Assembly: GCA_965214485.1 (NCBI GenBank)
Contig: CBDCBW010000010.1
Coordinates: forward strand, 62,001 to 126,000
Direction of reading: 5' to 3'
DNA: 64,000 bases
Source: JANQRZ01 sp965214485
GTDB taxonomy: Bacteria; Bacteroidota; Rhodothermia; Rhodothermales; JANQRZ01
The stretch's first letter is position 1; each line of letters opens with the position of its first letter. Made by a program: the position numbers and the translations under genes. Positions 25,808-34,796 of this stretch are shown in pieces. A model generated the notes under the pieces. The model searched no databases and was not told where the DNA came from. It saw only the letters and a program-made list of their open reading frames with translations.

Positions 25808-26614
25808 TTGTACCTCTTCCTCTCCGACCTCCACCTCGGGCGCGGCACCGACGCCGAGAGCCGCGCCGCCGAGCGCGACGCGGTGGCGCTCCTCCGTGCC
25901 CACGAGGGCGCGGTGCGCGGCGGCACCGAGCGCGGCGAGGGCGGGCTGTTCCTCGTCGGCGACGTGTTCAACCAGTTCATCGAGTACCCCAGCCTCGTGC
26001 CGAAGGGCGGCGTCCGGCTCCTGGGCGAGCTCGCGGCGTGGACCGACGGCGGCCTGCCGGTCACCTACCTCGTCGGCAACCGCGACCCGTGGCACCTGGA
26101 CTACTTCGAGACCGAGCTCGGCGTCCGGGTCCTCGACGCGCTGAGCGTGCGCCTCGCGGGCTACGAGGTGCACCTCGCGCACGGCGACGGGCTCGTGGCG
26201 TCGGACGCGGGCTACAACCGCCTCAAGCCGGTCCTCCGGCACCCCCTCGCGTACTGGCTCTACCGGAGCCTCCCGCCCGGCGACGCGGGCTTCCGCTTCG
26301 CCCGGTGGGTGGCCCGGCGCGGCGAGGACACCCCCGGCGACCCCGGTGCCCCCGAGGCCCCGTTCGTCGACGACCTCCGCGCCGCCGCCCGCGAGCGCCT
26401 CGCGGCGAGCGCCGCCGACCTCGTCGTCCACGGCCACACGCACCAGGCCGAGCTGAGCGCCTGGCCCGGCGGCCTCTACCTCAACCCCGGCTACTGGCAC
26501 GGGGACCGCACCTTCGCCCGGCTCGACGCCGACGGCCCGGCGCTCTTGCGCTGGACGGGGCACGCGTCCGAACTTCTCGCCCGACCGGAACCTCAGCCGG
26601 GGCCCTCGTACTAA
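25808..26614 (+). CDS. lpxH: UDP-2,3-diacylglucosamine diphosphatase-like metallophosphoesterase
   Basis: A 268-residue calcineurin-type phosphoesterase. Motifs occur in LpxH order: LFLSDLHLG (Asp-x-His), GDVFNQFIEY, GNRDPWHLDYF (the GNRD form typical of LpxH), LAHGDG and VHGHTH. LpxH removes UMP from UDP-diacylglucosamine in lipid A synthesis on the inner face of the inner membrane. The start is uncertain. TTG at 25808 puts the conserved strand at the N-terminus as expected, but the preceding 117 bp are a 9-bp minisatellite open in the same frame, so a longer Ser-Thr-Pro leader cannot be excluded. Confidence 0.8.
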   Translation: MYLFLSDLHLGRGTDAESRAAERDAVALLRAHEGAVRGGTERGEGGLFLVGDVFNQFIEYPSLVPKGGVRLLGELAAWTDGGLPVTYLVGNRDPWHLDYFETELGVRVLDALSVRLAGYEVHLAHGDGLVASDAGYNRLKPVLRHPLAYWLYRSLPPGDAGFRFARWVARRGEDTPGDPGAPEAPFVDDLRAAARERLAASAADLVVHGHTHQAELSAWPGGLYLNPGYWHGDRTFARLDADGPALLRWTGHASELLARPEPQPGPSY

Positions 26615-26703
26615 CCCCGACGGCCCGGTCGTTTTTTCGCTGCCTCGCGCTCAGCGCCTCCCGCCCAGCGCCGACCGACACCCCACGACGCCTTCGTCCG
26701 CCC

Positions 26704-29056
26704 ATGCCCGACGCGTACTCCGACGACGAACTCACCCGCTACTTCGAGGACCCCGACGCCCGGCGCAGCGGGGCCTCCCGCGCGCAGCTCCGGCAGCGCG
26801 CCGCGACGGTGCTCAAGGGCCTCGGCCTCGGCCTCGGTGCCTTCGCCCTCGCCGTGGCGCTCTACCTCTTCGCGCTCTCGTTCACGCTGCCGCCGACCGA
26901 GCTGATCGAGAACCCGGAGCACCTCGAATCGACCGTCGCCTACACCGCCGACGGGGGTCGAGCTGGCGCGGTACTACCTCGGGCAGAACCGGACGTGGGT
27001 GACCTCCGGCGAGATTTCGCCCGAGATGACGAAGGCGCTCGTCGCGCTCGAAGACCGCCGGTTCTACGAGCACTGGGGCGTCGACATGCGCGGCTGGGGC
27101 GCGGTCGCCTTCGGGGCGCTCACCGGCAAGGGCGTCCGCGGCGCGAGCACGATCACGATGCAGCTCGCGCGCAACCTCTACGAGCAGATCGGCTTCGAGC
27201 GCTCGGTCACGCGCAAGATCAAGGAGATCCTCACCGCGATCCAGCTCGAGCGGCGCTACACGAAGGACGAGATCGTCGAGATGTACCTCAACACGGTCCC
27301 GTGGAGCTACAACGCCTTCGGCATCGAGGCCGCCGCCCAGACCTACTTCAGCAAGCACGCCGCCGAGCTCGACACCGAGGAGGCCGCCGTGCTCGTCGGG
27401 ATGCTCAAGGGGCCCAGCCGCTACAACCCGGTCTCGAACCCGGAGCGCTCGCGCACCCGGCGCGACCTCGTCATGGCCGCCATGCTGCGCGAGGGCTACC
27501 TCGAACGCAGCCGCTACGACGAGCTCCGCGCCGACTCCATCGCGCTCGACTTCAAGGCGTATTCCCACACCGACAACCTCGCCCCGCACTTCGCCGAGAT
27601 CCTCCGCAAGCAGCTCAAGGACTGGGGCCAGGAGAACGGCTACGACATCTATTCCGACGGCCTCGTCGTCCACACCTCGATCGACAGCCGCCTCCAGGGG
27701 ATGGCGCAGGCGGCGGTGGACGCCCAGACGGACAAGCTCCAGGCCGTCGTGGACGTCGAGTGGAGCGCCGCGCGGATTCCCTTCCGCGACACCAGCCGCG
27801 ACGGCGAGGACGGCTACGTCCGCTACGCCGCGTCGCACGACATCGAGCCGTGGGGGTACTTCTGGGACAGCAAGACGCGCCTCGTCGAGGCCTTCATCCG
27901 CGACACCGCCCGCTGGCGCGCGCTCCGCCGCGAGGGGCTCGAGCGCGACGAGGCGACCGCCCGGCTCCGCCAGGACGACGTGTTCATGGACTCGCTCAAA
28001 ACCGTCAAGACCCGCCTCGAGGCCGGCTTCGTCGCCGTGGACCCGAACACGGGCTACGTCAAGGCGTGGGTCGGCGGGCGGGACTTCGTGGCCGACAAGT
28101 TCGACCACGTCAAGACGGCCCGCCGCCAGCCCGGCTCGACGTTCAAGCCGTTCGTCTACATCGCGGCCATCGACAACGGCTACTCGCCGTTCTACCGCCT
28201 GATGGACTCGACGTTCGTGTGGCGGCAGCCGCCGCTCGCGCCCTGGGTCCCCCGCAACTCGGGCGGCTCGACCGGCGGCTACGTCACGCTCCGCACCGCC
28301 CTCGGCCAGAGCAAGAACATCCCCACGGCCCGCCTCACCCAGGAGATCGGCCCGGCGACGGTGGCGACCTACGCCAAGCGCCTCGGCGTCGAGAGCCCCA
28401 TCGAGGCCGTCCGCTCGATCGGCCTCGGCGTCTCGGACGTGACGCTGCTCGAGATGGTCGGCGCGTACACCACGCTCGCCAATGGCGGCGTGTTCTACGA
28501 GCCCCAGCTCCTCACCCGCATCGAGGACCGGCAGGGCAACGTAATCGCGCGTTTCGAGCCGCAGGGCAGGGAAGCGCTCAGCGCGAGCACGGCCTACACC
28601 GTCGTCGACATGATGCGCGAGGTCGTAGACAACGGCACCGGCCAGCGCATCCGCTGGAAGTACGGCCTGCGCGAGGCTGACTTCGCCGGCAAGACCGGCA
28701 CCACCCAGGAGAGCGCCGACGGCTGGTTCATGCTGATGCACCCGAACCTGGTGGCCGGCGCGTGGGTCGGCTGGAACGACCGGCGCGTCGCCTTCCGCAC
28801 CTCGTGGTGGGGCCAGGGCGCGCACAACGCCCTCCACATCGTCGGCGACTTCGTGCAGCGGCTCGACGCCTCGGACACCGAGCTCGCCGTCGCGCTCGAG
28901 CGCAACCGCTTCGAGCCGCCGAGCGGCTACGTCCGCCCCGGCCCGCCCCCGCCGGTGGACGACGGCCGGAGCGCCGTCCAGCGCCTCTTCGACCGCTTCA
29001 ACGACCGCCAGCAGCAGCGCCGCGACGAGGAGCGCCGAGGCCGCATCGGCTGGTGA
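26704..29056 (+). CDS. Penicillin-binding protein 1A (bifunctional), frameshifted near the N-terminus
   Basis: A class A PBP. Residues 1-80 (MPDAYSDDELTRYFED then a membrane anchor) are in one frame. From 26999 onward the frame is shifted by one, caused by an extra G in a five-G run at 26953-26957; removing it restores VAYTADGVELARYYLGQN. Downstream are the glycosyltransferase motifs EDRRFYEHWGVD and GASTITMQLARN. The transpeptidase triad follows: STFK, SKN and KTGTT. The C-terminus is Pro/Arg-rich. It polymerises and cross-links peptidoglycan in the periplasm. The shift is either a sequencing error or a real inactivation; an essential-type gene favours error. Confidence 0.85.
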
Positions 29057-29380
29057 GGGCTGCCGCCACCGGGGGAATCGGTGATCGGAGGACTAAGGGA
29101 TTGGGAAGGCAGCCTCACCGCTGAAGTACCTTTCTCAGGACGTGCGCATAAGGCAGCTTTTCGGTCATCCCGAGCGGAGCCCCACCGGGGCGTAGCCGAG
29201 GGACCTCTCCGGGGAGAGCTTCAACAGCCTGTAGGACGTGTAGCCTGTAGGACGTGTGCCCGAAGAGCTCCCTCGACTGCGCTCGGGAGGACACCGTCTG
29301 TGGATGACACCGGTTGTGGATGTGCGTACGTCCTGTTTCTCACTCCTCCGACCCCTCAATCTCTCACTCCCCCGATAGCA
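29057..29380. other. 324-bp intergenic region with repeats
   Basis: No gene is seen. It holds a TACCTTTC octamer (29127-29134), an imperfect inverted repeat (29165-29295) and a 16-bp tandem duplication (29226-29257) inside that inverted repeat. Confidence 0.5.
29165..29295. repeat. Imperfect inverted repeat with internal 16-bp tandem duplication
   Basis: The left arm (CATCCCGAGCGGAGC...GAGGGACCTCT) and the right arm (GAGCTCCCTCGACTGCGCTCGGGAGG) are imperfect reverse complements. This CCGAGCG...GAGGGA pattern resembles small interspersed palindromes of environmental genomes. A 16-bp unit AGCCTGTAGGACGTGT is duplicated in the loop. Confidence 0.5.
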
Positions 29381-30658
29381 GTGAAGCTGCTCCACACCGC
29401 CGACATCCACCTGGGCTACGAGACCCACGGGCGGCTCAACCCCGAGACCGGGCTGAACTCGCGGCTCCACGACTTCGCCGAGAGCTTCCGCTTCATGGTC
29501 CGGCGCGCGGTCGAGGAGGAGGTGGACCTCTTCCTCTTCTGCGGCGACGCCTACCGCACCGCCGACCCGACGCCGACCCAGCAGAAGCTCTTCGCCGAGT
29601 GCCTCCGCCCCGTCGCCGAGGCCGGCATTCCGATCGCGATGATCGTCGGCAACCACGACCACCCGGTTTCCTTCGGCAAGGCGTCGAGCGTGGACATCTT
29701 CGGGTTCCTCACGGGCCGCGTCCACATCTTCCGCCGCCCGACGTTCTGCGCGCCCGGGAAGGAGCACCCGCCGATCGAGACCCCGTCGGGGCCGCTCCAG
29801 CTGATCGCGCTGCCGTGGCCGATCCGGTCGCTGCTGCTCTCGAAGGAGGAGCACCGCAGGAAGACGCCCGAGGAGGTCCGCACCTTCATCGAGGAGCTCT
29901 ACGCGGGGTTCGTGCAGCAGGCGGCGACGGAGCTCGACCCGGCGCTGCCCGCCGTCGTCGCCGGGCACTTCACGGTGCAGGGGGCCGAGGTCGGCGGGAG
30001 CGAGCGCACCAGCCTGATCGCCCACGAGCCGAAGTTCACCGTCGGCCAGCTGACCCCTCCGGGGGTGGACTACGTCGCGCTCGGGCACATCCACAAGTAC
30101 CAGGACCGCAACCTCGAGGCGTTCGAGCGCGGCGACGGCCCGCCGGTGGTCTACCCGTCGTCGCTCGAGCGGATCTCGTTCAAGGAGCACGACGCCGAGA
30201 AGGGCTTCGTGCTCGTCGAGATCGACGCCTCGGCCGAGGCGTCGGGCGGGAAGACGACGCGCTACACCTTCGTCCCGACGCCCGCCCGGCGCTTCGTCCC
30301 GATCGAGGTCAACGCGGTCGAGGCCGCCGACCCGACCGGCACCATCGTCGGCGCGATCAAGCTCCGGGACGTGCGCGACGCCGTGGTCCGCGTCCGCTAC
30401 CGGATCGACGAGTCGCAAATCGCCCAGGTCGACCTGCGCGCGATCCGCGAGGCCCTCGCCGAGGCCGACACCGTCGCCGCGGTGGAGCGCGTCGTGGACC
30501 CTGCCGAGCGCAAGCGGACGACCTCCGTCCGGCGCGACGCGACGCTCAAGGAGGCGCTGTCGCAGTACGTCGCGCAGCACGAGGCGCTGTCCCCGCTCCG
30601 CGACGACCTCCTCGCCGCCGCCCTCGCCATCGAGCGCGAGGTGGACGGGGGCCGGTGA
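29381..30658 (+). CDS. sbcD: SbcD/Mre11-type exonuclease subunit
   Basis: A 425-residue metallophosphoesterase nuclease. Conserved sites are TADIHLG, FCGDAYRTADPTPTQQ, IVGNHDHP, VAGHFTVQG and VALGHIHKYQ, followed by the capping domain seen in SbcD. SbcD with the SbcC ATPase trims DNA ends and hairpins. No sbcC is found in this window, so its partner must be elsewhere. The GTG at 29381 is chosen because it precedes KLLHTADIHLG directly; the upstream open frame is non-conserved intergenic sequence. Convergent with ispE. Confidence 0.9.
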   Translation: MKLLHTADIHLGYETHGRLNPETGLNSRLHDFAESFRFMVRRAVEEEVDLFLFCGDAYRTADPTPTQQKLFAECLRPVAEAGIPIAMIVGNHDHPVSFGKASSVDIFGFLTGRVHIFRRPTFCAPGKEHPPIETPSGPLQLIALPWPIRSLLLSKEEHRRKTPEEVRTFIEELYAGFVQQAATELDPALPAVVAGHFTVQGAEVGGSERTSLIAHEPKFTVGQLTPPGVDYVALGHIHKYQDRNLEAFERGDGPPVVYPSSLERISFKEHDAEKGFVLVEIDASAEASGGKTTRYTFVPTPARRFVPIEVNAVEAADPTGTIVGAIKLRDVRDAVVRVRYRIDESQIAQVDLRAIREALAEADTVAAVERVVDPAERKRTTSVRRDATLKEALSQYVAQHEALSPLRDDLLAAALAIEREVDGGR

Positions 30659-30701
30659 GACAGAGGACGGAAGACAGCGGCATGGAGCACAACGGCCTCG
30701 C

Positions 30702-31574
30702 TTAACTCGATCGGTTTTCTTGCTTCCCCGCCCGTCCTGCCGAGGTCCACGTCCGCAGACCCCGCGCCTCGGCCTCGGCGGCGGCGGCCCGCGCCTGCGC
30801 CGCGTGCTCGAAGACGCCGAAGACGGCGGCCCCGGAACCGGAGAGCGCCGCATACCCCGCCCCGGCATCGAGCAGCCTCCGGTGCGCGTCCCGGACTTCT
30901 GGGTAGCGGGCGAAGGTCGGGGCCTCGAAGTCGTTGACGAGGTCGCGCCGCCAGCGGGCGAGATCGTTCGAGCGCACGAGCGAGCGGAGGTCCGGGCGCG
31001 ACACGTCGTTGGGCTCGACGAGGGCGTAGGCCGCTGCCGTCGCCACCTGCACCGGCGGCATCACCACGGTGAGGGCGAACGGCAGCCGGTACGCTGCGGC
31101 GAGCGGTTCGAGCACCTCGCCGCGCCCGGTGGCGAGCATCGCCTCGTCGTGCAGGAAGAACGACACGTCCGAGCCCAGCCCGGCGGCGAGCCGGTGGAGC
31201 GCCTCCGAGGCCACGCCGAGCCGCCAGAAGTCCGCGAGGAGCCGGAGCGTGTGCGCGGCGTCGGAGGACCCGCCGCCGAGGCCGGCCCCGTGCGGGACGC
31301 GCTTGTCGAGGTGGAGCGCGCCGCGCGCCTCTATCCCCGCGTGGGCCGCGAGGGCGCGGGCGGCGCGGACGCAGAGGTTCCGCTCGTTGGTCGGGAGGGC
31401 CGCGTCGGAGCAGGTGAACGCGAACGCCTCGGCGGGCCCCACCGTCAGCCGGTCGTGCCAGCCGATAGGCAGGAGCCCCGTCTCGACGTCGTGGTAGCCG
31501 TCGGGCCGGCGGCGGAGGACGTGCAGGCCGAGGTTGATTTTGGCCGGTGCGCGCCGGGTGAGGAGTTCGGTCAT
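30702..31574 (-). CDS. ispE: 4-diphosphocytidyl-2-C-methyl-D-erythritol kinase
   Basis: A 290-residue GHMP kinase that phosphorylates CDP-methylerythritol in the MEP pathway. The N-terminal RRAPAKINLGLHVLRRRPDGYHD, the ATP loop VPHGAGLGGGSSDAA (about residue 93) and the late SGSGAAVFGVF motif are all present. Length is typical. It stands alone between convergent sbcD and the divergent exopolysaccharide operon. Confidence 0.95.
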   Translation of the reverse strand: MTELLTRRAPAKINLGLHVLRRRPDGYHDVETGLLPIGWHDRLTVGPAEAFAFTCSDAALPTNERNLCVRAARALAAHAGIEARGALHLDKRVPHGAGLGGGSSDAAHTLRLLADFWRLGVASEALHRLAAGLGSDVSFFLHDEAMLATGRGEVLEPLAAAYRLPFALTVVMPPVQVATAAAYALVEPNDVSRPDLRSLVRSNDLARWRRDLVNDFEAPTFARYPEVRDAHRRLLDAGAGYAALSGSGAAVFGVFEHAAQARAAAAEAEARGLRTWTSAGRAGKQENRSS

Positions 31575-31681
31575 TTCGGGTGAATACTAGCGGCGAGGGC
31601 TGGAGGGTTCCTGCCGAGGGATTGCGCCCCTCTACCCGCTCCCGTAGTTTCCGGCCCGATTTCGCCCCCCGCCTCAGACGA

Positions 31682-33493
31682 ATGCACGCTGCCCCGCCCA
31701 AGCCCGCCGTCCTGTGGCTGCTCCTGTCTCTGCTCGCCCTGGCCCCCGTCGGCGGCGTAGCGCAGACGGTCTCGACGCTCTCGCTGGAAGAGGAGCAGGC
31801 GCTCGCGGCGGAGCAGGCGCGCCGCCAAGTCACGGACCGGATTCTCGCCAGCGGCGGCGTCCCCCTCGAAGGCGCGGTCGATCCCGCCGAGTACATCGTC
31901 GGCCCGGGTGACGTCTTCAGCATCTCGATCGGCGGGGCCGTGCCGCTCCAGCTCACCTCGATGGTGACGGCGGACGGGGCCCTCGTCCTGCCCGAGGTGG
32001 GGAGCTTCGACGTGACGGGCCGGACGCTGGCCGAGGCCCGAGCGCGCGTCGAGACCGCGCTCCGCCGAGCCTACCGGAACGTGAGCACGAACGCCTCGCT
32101 CGCGCAGCCGCGCCAGTTCTACGTCCACGTCTCGGGCGAGGTCGAGCGCCCCGGCCGGCACGTGGCCGTCCCGGTGGCGCGTGTCGAGGACGCGCTCGCG
32201 GCGGCGATGGAGGGCGGCAGCCCGCTCCAGGCCTTCGAGCAGCAGCGGCAGCAATACTGGAACTACGCCGCGCTGCCGGCCCTCCGCAACGTCGAGGTCC
32301 ACCGCGGCGAGGAGCGCCTCGTCATCGACCTGATGCGCTACTACGCCACCGGCGACCCCGCCTTCAACCCCTACCTCCGCGACGGGGACCGGCTCTACGT
32401 GCCGAGCTTCCAGAGCGAGGGCGAGGCCGTATTCGTCGAGCGCGACGACCGCGACGCGATCAACCGCAGCACAGCCGGCGGAGGGGCCCGGCCCAGCGTC
32501 GCCCTCTTCGACTACCGCCCGGACGACACCGTGACGACGCTCCTCCTGGTCGCCGGCGGCCCGGAGCTCCTCGGGCGGACGGACGCCGTGCGCCTCGTGC
32601 GCACCCAGCCCGACGGCTCGCTCGACGCGCGCCGGATCGACGTGCGGGGCATCCGGGCGGGCCGGGAGCCCGACGTTCCGCTGCAGCCCCGCGACCGCCT
32701 CCTGCTCCTGCACCCCCTCGTCCGCGGCGGCGCGGCCGAAGCGGACGGCCTGGTCGAGTACCCGGGCACCTACCCCATCGTCGTGGGCGAGACGACGCTG
32801 CGCGACCTCGTCGAGGCCGCCGGCGGCATCCGCCCGGACGGCCTGCTGCGGGCCGCCTACCTCGAGCGCCGCGAACCGCTCAAGCCGGAAAACCCGTCCG
32901 AAGCGATTGCAGCCATCACCAACCCCGCAGACCGAGCCGCCCGCATCGAGCAGGCGATTGGCGAGCAGGCCCGGCTCACCGACCTCCCGTTCACGAACCG
33001 GCAGTACCTCACGCGCGAGCTCCTCCGGTACCAGCGCGTCGCCCTCCAGCTCGGCGACGACCCGGCCTCGGTCCCGGCGGTCCCACTCCGCGACGGGGAC
33101 CGCTTCATCGTCCCGCGCGACCCCGGGGCCGTGCTCGTCGTCGGGCAGGTGCGCTCCCCGGGCTACGTCCCCTACCGTGCCGGTGCGGACGCCGCGTACT
33201 ACATCGAGCAGGCCGGGGGCCGAGGGCCGAACGCCGCCGAGACCTACCTGCGCGAGGCCAGCACCGGCGCGCTCCGCTCCCCCGAAGGCGCGCCGGTCCG
33301 CTCGGGCGATGCGCTCTTCGTCGACCGCCCCCCGATCGCCGACACGGAGTCGCTCCAGGCGCTAGCGATCCAGGAGCAGCAGTTCGAGTTCCAGCAGCGC
33401 CGGGAGAGCGCCGACCGCCGCTTCCAGTACATCCAGACGGGCCTGGCCGTCCTCGGCACCGCGATCTCGACCTATCTCCTCTTTACGAGGTAG
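31682..33493 (+). CDS. Wza-like polysaccharide export protein with several SLBB domains
   Basis: A 603-residue exported protein (signal peptide about 1-27, ending GVAQ). A poly-export domain starts at YIVGPGDVFSISIGG (about residue 63). At least three SLBB-type repeats follow (around 145, 360 and 480; VVGQVRSPGYVPYRAG is clear). A C-terminal hydrophobic helix (TGLAVLGTAISTYLLFTR) may be the outer-membrane helix. It would form the outer-membrane channel for polysaccharide. First gene of the exopolysaccharide operon, followed by the Wzz-like gene after 63 bp. No lipobox is visible. Confidence 0.88.
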   Translation: MHAAPPKPAVLWLLLSLLALAPVGGVAQTVSTLSLEEEQALAAEQARRQVTDRILASGGVPLEGAVDPAEYIVGPGDVFSISIGGAVPLQLTSMVTADGALVLPEVGSFDVTGRTLAEARARVETALRRAYRNVSTNASLAQPRQFYVHVSGEVERPGRHVAVPVARVEDALAAAMEGGSPLQAFEQQRQQYWNYAALPALRNVEVHRGEERLVIDLMRYYATGDPAFNPYLRDGDRLYVPSFQSEGEAVFVERDDRDAINRSTAGGGARPSVALFDYRPDDTVTTLLLVAGGPELLGRTDAVRLVRTQPDGSLDARRIDVRGIRAGREPDVPLQPRDRLLLLHPLVRGGAAEADGLVEYPGTYPIVVGETTLRDLVEAAGGIRPDGLLRAAYLERREPLKPENPSEAIAAITNPADRAARIEQAIGEQARLTDLPFTNRQYLTRELLRYQRVALQLGDDPASVPAVPLRDGDRFIVPRDPGAVLVVGQVRSPGYVPYRAGADAAYYIEQAGGRGPNAAETYLREASTGALRSPEGAPVRSGDALFVDRPPIADTESLQALAIQEQQFEFQQRRESADRRFQYIQTGLAVLGTAISTYLLFTR

Positions 33494-33556
33494 CGAGCGC
33501 CCCGCACCGAGGCGCGCCGCCCACCCTCGACTCAGTCACCAGCCCGTTTCTTCGCC

Positions 33557-34792
33557 ATGAAGGTCCAGACGGAAGAGACCGCCCACGGGGACGGCCTCGC
33601 CTTTGACGAGACGCGGAGCGACGAGGCGCTCCGCGACCGCACGTCGCAGGTCCTGTGGAACGGCGCGGGCCTGCTCTGGCAACGCCGCCGGTTCATCGTC
33701 GGCGTTACGGCCCTGGCCGCGGTGGCGGCCATCGTCCTGGCCCTGCTGCTCCCGAGGTGGTACGCCGCCGAGGCGCGGGTGCTGCGCTCCGAGGGCGGGA
33801 TGTCGCTCCTCGGCATGGTGGACCGCGCCACCGGCGGCCTCAGCAGCCTCCTCGGCGGCGGCGGCGGCGACTACGTCCGCTACCTCGCCATCCTGACGAG
33901 CCGCACGATGATGGAGTCCGTCGTCGAGGAGTTCGACCTCGCCGAGGTCTACGGCCTCGAGGCCGACGACGGCGAGGTCCCGGCGAACCTCGCCGTGGAG
34001 GTGCTCGCGCAGAACGTCGAGTTCGAGGTGGACGTCAAGTTCGACTACCTCGCGGTCCGGGCCTACGACCGGGACCCGGCGCGGGCCGCCGCGATGGCGA
34101 ACTTCATCGTGGACCGGCTGAACCGGGAGAACGCGCGGCTCTCGTCACAGAGCGCCCGCGAGTCGCGCCTCTTCATCGAGCGGCGCCTCCGCCAGGCCGA
34201 AGCGGACCTGGACTCGGTCCGCAGCGAGATGCAGGCGTTCCAGGAGGCCAACGGCGTCGTCGAGCTCGAGAGCCAGGCCCAGGCCTTCATGGGGTCGATG
34301 GCCGAGCTGCGGGGGCGCGTGGCCGAGGCGGAGGTCCGCTACCAGACCCTGGCGCAGCAGTACGGGCCGGACAACGCCCAGGTCCAGGCGGCGCGCGCCG
34401 CGATGCAGGCCGCACGCCGGCAGATCAGCGGAGCCCTCGGCGGGCGCGACGCGCTGATGCCCGTCTCGATGCAGGAGCTTCCGGCGATGACGCGGCGCTA
34501 CGCCGAGCTGCTCCAGGCGCAGCTCATCCAGGCCCAGGTCATCGAGACGATCTACCCGCTCTACGAGCAGGCGCTGTTCCAGGAGCGCAGCGAGGCCTCG
34601 GCGGTGCAGGTCGTGGACGAGGCCATCGCGCCCCGGCAGGCCGCGCGCCCGTCCCGGCGCACGATCGTGCTCGTGACGACGCTCAGCGCCTTTCTGCTGG
34701 CCTGCGTGTTCGTCTTCGCGCACCTGTGGCTCTGGCAGAACCGCGCGCACCTCGCCCGCCGGCTCCGCGAGGCCCGGCCCCAGGGAGCCTGA
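33557..34792 (+). CDS. Wzz/GumC-type polysaccharide chain-length or co-polymerase protein
   Basis: A 411-residue inner-membrane protein with membrane segments at about 45-68 and 372-395 and a long periplasmic coiled coil between (about 190-300). A proline-rich second segment border (APRQAARPSRR) is as in Wzz. A tyrosine-kinase domain is absent. Such proteins set chain length and bridge to the outer-membrane exporter. A 5-Gly run (SSLLGGGGGDY) marks the N-terminal part. It lies 4 bp before the Wzy-like gene. Confidence 0.88.
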   Translation: MKVQTEETAHGDGLAFDETRSDEALRDRTSQVLWNGAGLLWQRRRFIVGVTALAAVAAIVLALLLPRWYAAEARVLRSEGGMSLLGMVDRATGGLSSLLGGGGGDYVRYLAILTSRTMMESVVEEFDLAEVYGLEADDGEVPANLAVEVLAQNVEFEVDVKFDYLAVRAYDRDPARAAAMANFIVDRLNRENARLSSQSARESRLFIERRLRQAEADLDSVRSEMQAFQEANGVVELESQAQAFMGSMAELRGRVAEAEVRYQTLAQQYGPDNAQVQAARAAMQAARRQISGALGGRDALMPVSMQELPAMTRRYAELLQAQLIQAQVIETIYPLYEQALFQERSEASAVQVVDEAIAPRQAARPSRRTIVLVTTLSAFLLACVFVFAHLWLWQNRAHLARRLREARPQGA

Positions 34793-34796
34793 TCCG

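Noticed and set aside
25687..26064. Minus-strand GGS-type (Gly-Gly-Ser) linker protein encoded by the minisatellite
   Set aside because: It is antisense to lpxH and the repeat alone creates the composition.
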